This document shows positions 1-7,717 of a stretch of 47,206 bases of DNA, piece after piece; position 1 is the first letter of the stretch, and each line of letters begins with the position of its first letter. The notes beneath the pieces were generated by a model that had not been told where the DNA came from, ran no database searches, and saw only the letters and a list, made by a program, of their open reading frames with translations. Source of the DNA: Acidimicrobiales bacterium (GTDB lineage: Bacteria > Actinomycetota > Acidimicrobiia > Acidimicrobiales > Aldehydirespiratoraceae). The translations under genes and the position numbers were made by a program. The stretch lies in the NCBI GenBank assembly GCA_029263195.1, contig JAJCXX010000021.1, positions 1-47,206 on the forward strand. The letters are read 5' to 3'.

Positions 1-608
1 GGCTCGACGAGGGCGACTCTCAGGAATCTGACGAGTTCGCGACGGCGCATCACGGCTACTCGCAGGGTCGGCTCCAGGCCAATGGCCCGCTGCACTTCGA
101 GTTCGCCGGCCACGCCGACCACGGTCGAATAGAGGCTGAGCAACAGCATCGACGGATCGCTTCGCCGGAAACGGCCCGCATCCATCTCGCGGGACAGGAA
201 ATCGGCCGCTCTGGCAAACGTGGGGGCCACCCGATCGACGAGACGAGCCGCCGACAACGAACCGGGCCGACTCACCTCACGAACCAGACCGAGGAGTTCG
301 GGTCGGCGAACCGCCAGACGCAGCACTCTGCGGATGATCTCCTCGACCTGAGCCATGCCGGTCAGACCGGCCGAGGCGGCCGTATCGAAGGCCTCGATCA
401 GGCTCGCCGCGGCGTCGTCGATCACCGCCTCGAACAGCTCCTGCTTGGACGGAAACCAGTAGAGGATGGTCTGTTTACGAATACCGAGCTGTTCGGCTAG
501 GGCATCGAGTGAGGTGGCCGAGTAGCCATCGGTGCCGTAGGCGGCGAGGGCTGCATTGAGGATGCGGTCACGTGTCGTCGTGCGCTCTGGGGCGGCCGTG
601 TCGGTCAC
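1..608 (-). CDS. TetR/AcrR family transcriptional regulator (3' end outside window)
   Basis: One-component DNA-binding repressor. The visible 202 residues start at a GTG (606-608). They contain an N-terminal helix-turn-helix (about residues 13-60) with the TetR signature: LAEQLGI at 37-43, then TILYWFPSKQELF at 47-59. The rest is helical, as expected for the ligand-binding/dimerisation domain. The frame stays open to base 1, so only the last residues are missing. It is divergent from the acyl reductase operon at 675 with 66 bp between. That gap holds a perfect 7-bp-arm palindrome (638-653), so the protein probably represses both itself and the operon. The ligand is unknown; an acyl-CoA or lipid is a guess from the operon content. 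Confidence 0.9.
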   Translation of the reverse strand, partial: MTDTAAPERTTTRDRILNAALAAYGTDGYSATSLDALAEQLGIRKQTILYWFPSKQELFEAVIDDAAASLIEAFDTAASAGLTGMAQVEEIIRRVLRLAVRRPELLGLVREVSRPGSLSAARLVDRVAPTFARAADFLSREMDAGRFRRSDPSMLLLSLYSTVVGVAGELEVQRAIGLEPTLRVAVMRRRELVRFLRVALVE

Positions 609-637
609 CCGGCCCACGTTAGACCCGAATCCATCTC

Positions 638-653
638 TCTACCACTTGGTAGA
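638..653. promoter_or_regulatory. Probable TetR operator palindrome
   Basis: Perfect inverted repeat TCTACCA-ct-TGGTAGA between the divergent TetR and acyl reductase genes. A third half-site, TGGTAGA, recurs at 666-672, three bases before the ATG at 675. Length and symmetry fit a TetR dimer site. Binding by the adjacent TetR is inferred from position only. Confidence 0.6.
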
Positions 654-674
654 CGGATCGTGGGGTGGTAGACA

Positions 675-3152
675 ATGGGCGTGATCAGGGAGTCCCTCAG
701 CGGCAAGCGAATAGCGATAACCGGCGCCACCGGGTTCCTCGGAACCGCTCTGGTCGAGCGACTGCTGCGCGCCGTACCCGAATGTGAACTGGTGCTGGTG
801 GTAAGGCCCGGTCGCCGCGGTGCCCAGCATCGGGTCGACCGCGACATTCTCAAGAACGATGCCTTCGATTCCTTGCGAGCGGCGTTCGCCGACGACCCCG
901 TGGCGGCGGGCGGACTCGAAGGCGAGACCTTCGCCGAAATGTGCAGCCGCCGGGTCACCGCTCTCAAGGGCGACGTGGCCACCGATGGCATGAACTTCGA
1001 CGACGAGAGCCTGGCCGTGCTCGCCACCTGCGACATCGCCATCCACTCGGCGGCCGCAGTGAGCTTCGACTCCGCCCTCGACGACGCCGTCGAGGTCAAC
1101 CTGCTCGGCCCCTACCGAGTGGCCAAAGCCCTTCGCGACGCGGCCGAGGTCCGCACCGAACCCACGCCGGCCGGTCGAGCCCCCGGCACACCCGCTCACC
1201 TCGTGGCCGTCTCCACCTGCTACGTGGCCGGAAGTCGCCGCGGTAAGGCCCCCGAGCAACTCGTCAACGAATCGCCGTTCTTCGTCGATGTCGACTGGCA
1301 AGCCGAGGTCGACAACGCCCGTCTGGCCCGCGTTGAGGCCGAGCGCGCCAGCCGCCAACCCGACCGGCTCGAGCACCTTCGGGGAGAGGCCTACGGCGGC
1401 CTCGGCCCGGCCGGTGGTCCCGCTATCTCCGAACGCACCGAACAGTTGCGTCAGCGGTGGGTCGGCAAGCAGATGACCCACGCAGGCAGGGCTCGCGCCT
1501 CGTCGCTCGGATTCCCCGACGCCTACGCCTTCACCAAGGCTCTCGGCGAACGGGCGCTGGTCGAAACCAGAGGCGACGTGCCGGTGAGCATCGTTCGCCC
1601 GTCGATCATCGAGTCCGCTCTCGCCGAGCCGGCACCGGGCTGGATTCGTGGTTTCCGGATGGCCGAGCCGGTCATCGCCGCCTACGCCCGAGGCCTTCTC
1701 AAGGAGTTCCCGGGGGTGCCCGAGGGCGTCATCGACGTGATTCCGTGCGATCTCGTGGTCGCCACCATTCTCGCTGTGGCCGCCCGGGGCCCCAAGACCG
1801 ACGACAACGGCGAGCACCACCCCGATGTCACCCAGATCGCCAGCGGATCGGGCAACCCCCTCGAATACGGACAGCTCGTTGATCTGGTCAGGAGCTGGTT
1901 CACCGAACACCCCGTCTACGACGAGAAGAACCAGCCGATCTCCGTGCCCGAATGGTCGTTCCCCGGGCGCGGTCGCGTATCGCGGCAGCTGGGCCGGGCC
2001 CAGAAGGGGCTCGACCTCGCCGAAAAGGTCCTCGATGCCCTCCCGCTGAGGGGCCGCCAAGCCGAGTTCGGTGCCGAACTCGAAGAACGCAAGGATCAGC
2101 TCGAACGGGCCAGCGGCTACGTCGAGCTCTACGGCGCCTACACCGAGTGCGAAGCGATCTACGAACTCGACAACATGTATGAGCTGTGGAACTCCCTCGA
2201 CGACAACGACCAAGCCAACTTCGCGATGGACCCGAAGCTGGTCCACTGGCCGAGTTACGTCCACGAGATACACCTCCCGTCGATGGTCCAGCAGGCCCGA
2301 CTCAAGATGTCTCCCGGCAACCGCCAGACCAGCTCACGAAACGACCGTCTGCGCAAACAGGTTCTCTCCGACAATCGCCAGCTCGCGGTATTCGACCTCG
2401 AGAACACGCTCATCGCCAGCAATGTTGTGGCGAGCTACACCTGGCTGGCCACCCGACACCTCGACGCACCCGACCGGGCTCGGTTCGTAGCCAAGACCCT
2501 GCGAGAGATCCCCACCCTTCTCGCTCTCGATCGGGCCGACCGCAGCGACTTCCTCCGCTACTTCTATCGCCGCTTCGAGGACGCCCCGGTCGACCGACTC
2601 GCCGAGGACGCCTCGGAGATGCTCTCTGATCTGCTCGTCACCAAGTCGTTCCCTGCCGGTATCCGTCGAGTGCGCGAGCACCGTCGGCTGGGCCACCGCA
2701 CCCTCTTGATCACCGGCGCACTCGAGCTGGTCACCGAGCCTCTCCGACCGCTGTTCGACGACATCATCGCCGCCGAGATGTCGGTGTCCAATGGCACTTA
2801 CGACGGCCGACTCACCGTCGTTCCCCCCACCGGCGAAGCCAGATATCAGACCCTCGTCGACTACGCGTCGGCCCACGACATCGACCTCCAAGAAGCCGTC
2901 GCCTACGCCGACTCGAGCTCCGACCTCCCGATGCTCGAAGCGGTCGGGTTTCCGGTCGCGGTCAATCCCGAAACGAAACTGGCCTCGATCGCCCGCAAGC
3001 GCGCCTGGCTGATCGAGCACTGGGACAAGTCGAAGGGAGCGCCTTCCCGGACGCTGCCGATCGGCCCTCTCTCACACGGCATCAACTCACACGGCAACAA
3101 CACGCGCGGCACCAGCAAGAGCCGCAAGTTTCTCACCAGGAGCAAGCAGTAG
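675..3152 (+). CDS. Fused fatty acyl-CoA reductase (SDR) / HAD-IB phosphatase-like protein
   Basis: Bifunctional 825-residue protein. The N-terminal half (about 8-500) is an extended SDR of the male-sterility/fatty acyl reductase type: nucleotide-binding GATGFLG at 17-23 and catalytic Tyr284-x3-Lys288 (YAFTK). These enzymes reduce acyl-CoA to aldehyde or alcohol with NAD(P)H. The C-terminal part (about 565-790) is a HAD-IB domain: motif I FDLENTL with Asp574, Thr680 in LITGA, and motif IV ADSSSD with Asp746 and Asp750. The second motif I acid is Glu576, not the usual Asp. The C-terminus is basic and low complexity. First gene of a four-gene operon; the next ATG is two bases after its stop. 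The substrate cannot be read from sequence; coupling of reduction and dephosphorylation is inference. Confidence 0.85.
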   Translation: MGVIRESLSGKRIAITGATGFLGTALVERLLRAVPECELVLVVRPGRRGAQHRVDRDILKNDAFDSLRAAFADDPVAAGGLEGETFAEMCSRRVTALKGDVATDGMNFDDESLAVLATCDIAIHSAAAVSFDSALDDAVEVNLLGPYRVAKALRDAAEVRTEPTPAGRAPGTPAHLVAVSTCYVAGSRRGKAPEQLVNESPFFVDVDWQAEVDNARLARVEAERASRQPDRLEHLRGEAYGGLGPAGGPAISERTEQLRQRWVGKQMTHAGRARASSLGFPDAYAFTKALGERALVETRGDVPVSIVRPSIIESALAEPAPGWIRGFRMAEPVIAAYARGLLKEFPGVPEGVIDVIPCDLVVATILAVAARGPKTDDNGEHHPDVTQIASGSGNPLEYGQLVDLVRSWFTEHPVYDEKNQPISVPEWSFPGRGRVSRQLGRAQKGLDLAEKVLDALPLRGRQAEFGAELEERKDQLERASGYVELYGAYTECEAIYELDNMYELWNSLDDNDQANFAMDPKLVHWPSYVHEIHLPSMVQQARLKMSPGNRQTSSRNDRLRKQVLSDNRQLAVFDLENTLIASNVVASYTWLATRHLDAPDRARFVAKTLREIPTLLALDRADRSDFLRYFYRRFEDAPVDRLAEDASEMLSDLLVTKSFPAGIRRVREHRRLGHRTLLITGALELVTEPLRPLFDDIIAAEMSVSNGTYDGRLTVVPPTGEARYQTLVDYASAHDIDLQEAVAYADSSSDLPMLEAVGFPVAVNPETKLASIARKRAWLIEHWDKSKGAPSRTLPIGPLSHGINSHGNNTRGTSKSRKFLTRSKQ

Positions 3153-3154
3153 CC

Positions 3155-4771
3155 ATGGCATCCGACCCTCGCCGCAAGGCCCCCAGACCCGGGTTCGTTC
3201 TCGACGTCGACCGATCGACCCCACCGATCCTCTTCCATCACGGTGACAACTTCCGCCTCGAGAAGCTCCCGCCGGGGCGGAGTCGTGTGATCTATCCGGC
3301 CGAGCCGCTTCCGGGGCTGCCCGACCCCGAGGAGTCGATCCGCCAGGCGTTGCTCAATCCCATCGACGACGATCCGTTGCCGACCCTGATGACGCCGGGC
3401 ATGAAGCTCACGATCGCGTTCGACGACCTGTCGTTGCCCTTGCCGCAGATGCGCAAGCCCGACATCCGCCAGCGGGTCATCGAGCAGGTTCTCGACATGG
3501 CCGCCGCGGCCGGCGTCGACGACGTGCACCTGATCGCGGCTTTGGCCCTCCACCGTCGTATGACCGAAGCCGAACTCCGTCACGCCCTCGGCGACCGGGT
3601 CTACGACGCCTTCGCCCCTCAGGGAGCGCTCTACAACCACGACGCCGAAGATCCCGACGGCATGGTCGAGCTCGGCCAGACCCGCCACGACGAAATCGTC
3701 ACCATGAACAAGCGGGCCGCCGAATCCGATCTCTTGGTCTACGTGAATCTCAACATCGTCTCGATGGACGGCGGCTGGAAGTCGACCGCCACCGGGCTAT
3801 CGGGCTACTCGGGTATCCGCCAGCACCACAACGTCGACACCATGCAAAAGTCGCGGTCGTTCATGGATCGCCACAATTCCGAGCTCCACAAGAGCAATTG
3901 GCGTCAGGGCGAGGTCATCAAGAACCACGGACCTCGGGTGTTCCAGATCGAGACCACGATCAACAACAACACATTTGGATACGACGGACCACTGTCGGTG
4001 CTGCAGAAGCGTGAGTGGGAATGGACCGCACGCGACCGGGCCACCTTCCTTGGCATGAAGACCGGTCTCAACGCCATGCCGGCCTCGAGTCGCCGCAAGA
4101 TCTTCCAATCGTGGAAGGCGCCCTACGAGCTCACTTCGGTGCAGGCCGGTGAGGTCGAAGCGGTCCATGAGGTCACGCTCGAGAACTGCTTCAAGCAGCA
4201 CATCGTGCCGGTGGAGGGCCAGACCGACATTCTCACGCTGGGGTTGCCCTACATCTGCCCCTACAACGTCAACTCGGTGATGAACCCGATTCTCGTGATG
4301 TGTCTCGGCCTCGGATACTTCTTCAACATGTACCGCGGCCAGCCGTTGGTGCGCGAGGGCGGCGTGCTCATCATGAGCCACCCCACACCGTGGGAATTCC
4401 ACCCGGTGCATCACCCGAGCTACATCGACTTTTTCGAACAGGTCCTCTCGGACACCACCGATCCCGCCGAGATCGAGAAGAAGTACGAGAAGCAGTTCGC
4501 CGAAGACGAGTGGTATCGCCACCTCTACCGCACGAGCTACGCCTACCACGGCGTTCACCCGTTCTACATGTGGTACTGGGGAGCCCACGCCCTCCAGTGG
4601 CTCGGACGTGTGATCATCGTCGGTGGCGACCCCAGGTCGGTTCGTCGGCTCGGATTCCAGCCGGCGTCGACGCTGCAGGACGCCCTCGAGATGGCCTCCG
4701 ACGTGGTCGGCCCCCACGCCACCATCACCCACATGCACAACCCGCCGATCCTGATGGCCGACGTTTCGTGA
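3155..4771 (+). CDS. LarA-like (DUF2088, lactate racemase N-domain family) protein
   Basis: 538 residues. Residues about 30-230 resemble the N-terminal domain of nickel-pincer lactate racemase LarA and its relatives: DDLSLPLP at 90-97 (LarA proteins have DxxRPxP here), LHRRMTEAE at 132-140, NHD at 161-163, and GGWKSTATG at 206-214 followed by His224-His225. The Arg of the first motif is not conserved. The C-terminal ~300 residues are rich in Trp, Tyr and His and I do not recognise them; they do not look like the usual short LarA C-terminal domain. LarA relatives racemise or epimerise 2-hydroxy acids using a pincer cofactor, but no larB, larC or larE lies in the window. It sits between an acyl reductase and an acyltransferase and overlaps the latter by GTGA, so a role in lipid-precursor chemistry is likely. 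The reaction is unknown. Confidence 0.75.
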   Translation: MASDPRRKAPRPGFVLDVDRSTPPILFHHGDNFRLEKLPPGRSRVIYPAEPLPGLPDPEESIRQALLNPIDDDPLPTLMTPGMKLTIAFDDLSLPLPQMRKPDIRQRVIEQVLDMAAAAGVDDVHLIAALALHRRMTEAELRHALGDRVYDAFAPQGALYNHDAEDPDGMVELGQTRHDEIVTMNKRAAESDLLVYVNLNIVSMDGGWKSTATGLSGYSGIRQHHNVDTMQKSRSFMDRHNSELHKSNWRQGEVIKNHGPRVFQIETTINNNTFGYDGPLSVLQKREWEWTARDRATFLGMKTGLNAMPASSRRKIFQSWKAPYELTSVQAGEVEAVHEVTLENCFKQHIVPVEGQTDILTLGLPYICPYNVNSVMNPILVMCLGLGYFFNMYRGQPLVREGGVLIMSHPTPWEFHPVHHPSYIDFFEQVLSDTTDPAEIEKKYEKQFAEDEWYRHLYRTSYAYHGVHPFYMWYWGAHALQWLGRVIIVGGDPRSVRRLGFQPASTLQDALEMASDVVGPHATITHMHNPPILMADVS

Positions 4772-5718
4772 AGCTGCGCCGTCAGCTCGATCTGCCCTCG
4801 TTGCCGCGGGCCCTGTCACCGATACGTCGGTTTCGGTCACTCGAGTTTCCGCTGCGCGCTCCTTCCACCCCTCGGGGTATCGCTCCCCCTGTACGGGAAC
4901 GAACCACCGGCGCCCATTACGACACGTCTTGGTCTCGCCGCAAGCCGGCCCGCCTGGCTCGAGCCGCGATCGTCGACGGACCGATGCGACTCGCGATGTC
5001 GGCGCTGGCCGCGCCCGATCGCCGCGGCTCCGACCGACTTCTCGCTCTCGATGGCCCGGCGATTTTCGCCGCCAACCACCACAGCCATCTCGACACGCCG
5101 CTGATGCTCACATCGATCCCCGAGCCGTGGCGCCACAAGATCGTGGTGGGCGCGGCCGCCGACTACTTCTTCGGAACTCGGGTCACATCGGCGGTATCCG
5201 CTCTCACCATCGGGGCTATCCCGATCGAGCGCACCAAGGTCGGACGCCGGTCGGCCGACATCGCCGCCGAGTTGATCGAAGACGGCTGGAGCCTCATCTT
5301 GTTCCCCGAGGGCGGGCGCAGCCCCGACGGTTGGGGCCAGCCGTTCCGCGGCGGTGCCGCGTATCTTGCTCAGCGTTGTGGCGTTCCGGTGGTGCCCGTG
5401 CACATAGAGGGCACCGGCCGCATTCTCGGCAAGGGCCGCTCGAAGCCTCGTCCCAGCACCACCTCGGTCACGATCGGCGCTCCTCTCACTGCACGCGACG
5501 ACGAGAATGCCGTGCGGTTCGCCGGCAGAATCGAAGCGGAGATTGCTGCTCTCGCCGACGAGGCCTCATCTGACTGGTACCGGGCTCGCATTCGGGCCCA
5601 TGCCAGCGAGAGCCCGTCTTTGTCGGGCCCGTCCGTCGGTGCGTGGCGCCGATCGTGGGCGTTGGGCGACCGATCCCGAGGTGCCAAGAAGCGCGCCAGA
5701 AGCTGGCCTGAACTATGA
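4768..5718 (+). CDS. PlsC-type 1-acyl-sn-glycerol-3-phosphate acyltransferase family protein
   Basis: 316 residues from the GTG at 4768, which overlaps the preceding stop (GTGA). The frame is open further upstream, but that part lies over the previous gene. LPLAT signatures are complete: block I HHSHLD with the His104-x4-Asp109 dyad, block II around GAIPIERT (149-156), block III FPEGGRS (179-185), and block IV VPVVPVHIEG (207-216). Members transfer an acyl chain from acyl-CoA or acyl-ACP to a hydroxyl, usually of lysophosphatidate, at the inner membrane. The ~85-residue N-terminal extension is basic and may contact membrane. Its stop overlaps the next start (ATGA at 5715-5718), indicating translational coupling. 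The acceptor may be a product of the upstream reductase. Confidence 0.88.
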   Translation: MKLRRQLDLPSLPRALSPIRRFRSLEFPLRAPSTPRGIAPPVRERTTGAHYDTSWSRRKPARLARAAIVDGPMRLAMSALAAPDRRGSDRLLALDGPAIFAANHHSHLDTPLMLTSIPEPWRHKIVVGAAADYFFGTRVTSAVSALTIGAIPIERTKVGRRSADIAAELIEDGWSLILFPEGGRSPDGWGQPFRGGAAYLAQRCGVPVVPVHIEGTGRILGKGRSKPRPSTTSVTIGAPLTARDDENAVRFAGRIEAEIAALADEASSDWYRARIRAHASESPSLSGPSVGAWRRSWALGDRSRGAKKRARSWPEL

Positions 5719-6818
5719 CCCACAGCGACCGGATCCTGATGGGCCCCGGCCCATGCAATCCCTATCCCGAGGTGATCGAGGCGTTCAGTCGCCCCGTGCT
5801 AGGGCATCTCGACCCCGAGTTCATTCCGCTCCTCGATGAGACCGGCCAGCGGTTGCGTCAGGCGTTCAGCACCACCAACCCCCTCACCTTCCCCGTTTCG
5901 GGAACCGGATCGGCAGGCATGGAGGCTGCGTTCGTCAACTTCATCGAGCCGGGCGACACCGTCGTGGTCGGCGTCAATGGAGTGTTCGGAGGGCGCATGT
6001 GCGACGTGGCCGCCCGCTCTGGCGCCGAGGTCGTGCGCGTTGACGCCCCCTGGGGCACCGCCATCGACCCCGAGCAACTCCTCGATGCCCATCCCGATCC
6101 CAAGATCATCGCGGTGGTCCACGCCGAGACATCAACCGGGGTTCGCAACGACATCGCCCAACTCGGTGCCGCCAAGGGCGATGCCCTACTGCTCATCGAC
6201 TGCGTGACCTCATTGGGAGGAATCCCGGTCGAGCTCGACGAGTGGAACGTCGACATCGCTTACTCGGGCACACAGAAGTGCCTCGGTGTACCGCCGGGCC
6301 TCGCTCCTCTGAGCGTGTCGGCCACGGGTGTGGAGCGCATCGTCGAGCGACCCCAGAGTTGGTATCTCGACCTCAACATGATCGCCAAGTACGTCACCGG
6401 GGGAAGCGCTCGCGCCTACCACCACACCGCGCCGATCTCGATGATCTACGCACTCCACGCCGGCCTCGGAGTTCTCCTCGACGAGGGCCTGGAGGCGTCG
6501 TTCGATCGTCACCGCTCGGCTGGCGAGGCACTCCAGCGCGGCCTGGTCGACATGGGTTTCGAACTATTCGCTCAGGAGGGTCACCGTCTGCCCGAGCTCA
6601 CCACGGTCGTGGTCCCCGCCGACCGTCTTCCGTCTGGGCTGGACGAGGCCGGGGTGCGCCGACGGTTGTTGGACGACTACGGGATCGAGATCGGTGGTGG
6701 CCTCGGAGAGTTCGCCGGCAAGGTATGGCGCATTGGTCTGATGGGCCACACCGCCCGACAGCGCAATGTCACTCTGCTGCTCGGGGCGCTCACCGAGATC
6801 ATGGCGACGCCCGCCTAG
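5715..6818 (+). CDS. Class V aminotransferase (alanine/serine-glyoxylate aminotransferase family)
   Basis: PLP enzyme of 367 residues, full length for the family. The N-terminus has the typical [12 protein letters not shown] start, the cofactor-phosphate loop follows ([11 protein letters not shown]), and the Schiff-base lysine is Lys188 in SGTQKCLG. Relatives transfer an amino group from alanine or serine to glyoxylate or a similar keto acid in the cytosol. It is the last gene of the operon begun at 675 and starts inside the stop of the acyltransferase gene. The convergent GntR gene ends six bases downstream. In this context it may aminate a keto or aldehyde lipid precursor, or supply serine/glycine; neither is shown by sequence. 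Confidence 0.88.
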   Translation: MTHSDRILMGPGPCNPYPEVIEAFSRPVLGHLDPEFIPLLDETGQRLRQAFSTTNPLTFPVSGTGSAGMEAAFVNFIEPGDTVVVGVNGVFGGRMCDVAARSGAEVVRVDAPWGTAIDPEQLLDAHPDPKIIAVVHAETSTGVRNDIAQLGAAKGDALLLIDCVTSLGGIPVELDEWNVDIAYSGTQKCLGVPPGLAPLSVSATGVERIVERPQSWYLDLNMIAKYVTGGSARAYHHTAPISMIYALHAGLGVLLDEGLEASFDRHRSAGEALQRGLVDMGFELFAQEGHRLPELTTVVVPADRLPSGLDEAGVRRRLLDDYGIEIGGGLGEFAGKVWRIGLMGHTARQRNVTLLLGALTEIMATPA

Positions 6819-6823
6819 GCGGG

Positions 6824-7555
6824 TCAGTCGACCAGTCTCAGCCCACCCGGCGTAACACCGACACCGGTTCGGGGTAGATCCACAGCGAACACCGTGCGAT
6901 GACCGGGGTAGACGTGTTCGCTGAGCAGCACCGCTTCGCCGTCGCGCGATCTGGTGATCCGCTCGCACACCAATACGGGCGAGCCGGGCGGAACCCCGAG
7001 CAACTCCGCGTCGTCGGCCGATGCCGCCGCCGCACCGACGGTTTGTTGGGCGCCTCCGAGCTCGATGTCGATCAGCTCGTAGAACGGCTTCACCTCGACG
7101 TCGTTGCGCGACAGCCCGGCACCGATCGTCTCGGGACACCACACCGTGACCCGGGCGAAGGGCTGCCCGTCGGCCAGGTTGAGGCGCTTGACCTCGAGAA
7201 CCCGTTGATCACCCAGCACTTCCTCGGCTCGCTTGGTGGCGGCCTTGAAGGCAAAGTCGAGCACTCTTCTTTCAGATCGTGCTCCGACCGCATCGAGTTG
7301 CTGTTCGATGGTGTCGAGCTGGTCGAGCGATTGACGAAGCGGATCGGCCGACACGAACCAGCCGAGACCTTGGCGAGCTTCGACAAGTTGTTGGTCTCGT
7401 ACGACTTCGAGTGCCCGACGCACCGTGACCCGACTCACATCGAACTCGCGCGAGAGCTCGGCTTCGCTCGGCAGCAACCCGCCGGGCGTGTACTCGCCGG
7501 CGGCGACACGTCGCTCGAGCTCGTGTGAGATCGACTGATATCTGGGGGTTCTCAC
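6824..7555 (-). CDS. GntR family regulator (HutC subfamily, UTRA domain)
   Basis: 243 residues from a GTG start. The winged-helix DNA-binding domain is at 5-75, with [22 protein letters not shown] spread over about 27-48. It is followed by a UTRA ligand-binding domain (about 95-235) with the usual [12 protein letters not shown] stretch near 195. The subfamily senses small metabolites and binds palindromic GT-rich sites. It is divergent from aconitase with 162 bp between starts, containing repeated ACTTGT half-sites (7623-7658). Control of aconitase, and of itself, is therefore likely. The ligand is unknown; a TCA or glyoxylate-related acid would fit. Confidence 0.9.
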   Translation of the reverse strand: MRTPRYQSISHELERRVAAGEYTPGGLLPSEAELSREFDVSRVTVRRALEVVRDQQLVEARQGLGWFVSADPLRQSLDQLDTIEQQLDAVGARSERRVLDFAFKAATKRAEEVLGDQRVLEVKRLNLADGQPFARVTVWCPETIGAGLSRNDVEVKPFYELIDIELGGAQQTVGAAAASADDAELLGVPPGSPVLVCERITRSRDGEAVLLSEHVYPGHRTVFAVDLPRTGVGVTPGGLRLVD

Positions 7556-7622
7556 AAGCTGGCTCTCACTCGTTGGCAGTCAGCGACGCTGGATTACGCA
7601 ATCTTAACCCCGTTTTCGACCC

Positions 7623-7658
7623 ACTTGTCTATAACTTGTATCGTCAACTTGTATATAG
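7623..7658. promoter_or_regulatory. Probable GntR operator: three ACTTGT half-sites
   Basis: ACTTGT occurs at 7623, 7634 and 7647. The second and third copies extend to AACTTGTAT (7633-7641 and 7646-7654) and the first reads ACTTGTCTAT. HutC/DasR-type GntR regulators are known to bind sites built on ACTxGTCTA half-sites. The AT-rich run 7651-7657 may also be the aconitase -10 region, so binding would block the promoter. Assignment to the adjacent GntR is by position and family. Confidence 0.5.
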
Positions 7659-7717
7659 TCAGGCATGGCAACCGAATCTCTAGGCTGCCTTGTCAACGCC
7701 AACCGAGAGGCCCGACC

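Noticed and set aside
639-2273. 544-codon open frame on the minus strand
   Set aside because: Antisense to the acyl reductase; high-GC codon use leaves the opposite strand open. The encoded sequence has no motif and the plus-strand gene is clear.
7625-7717. Upstream in-frame start of aconitase
   Set aside because: It lies in the AT-rich operator/promoter, lacks a ribosome site and adds residues absent from the family.
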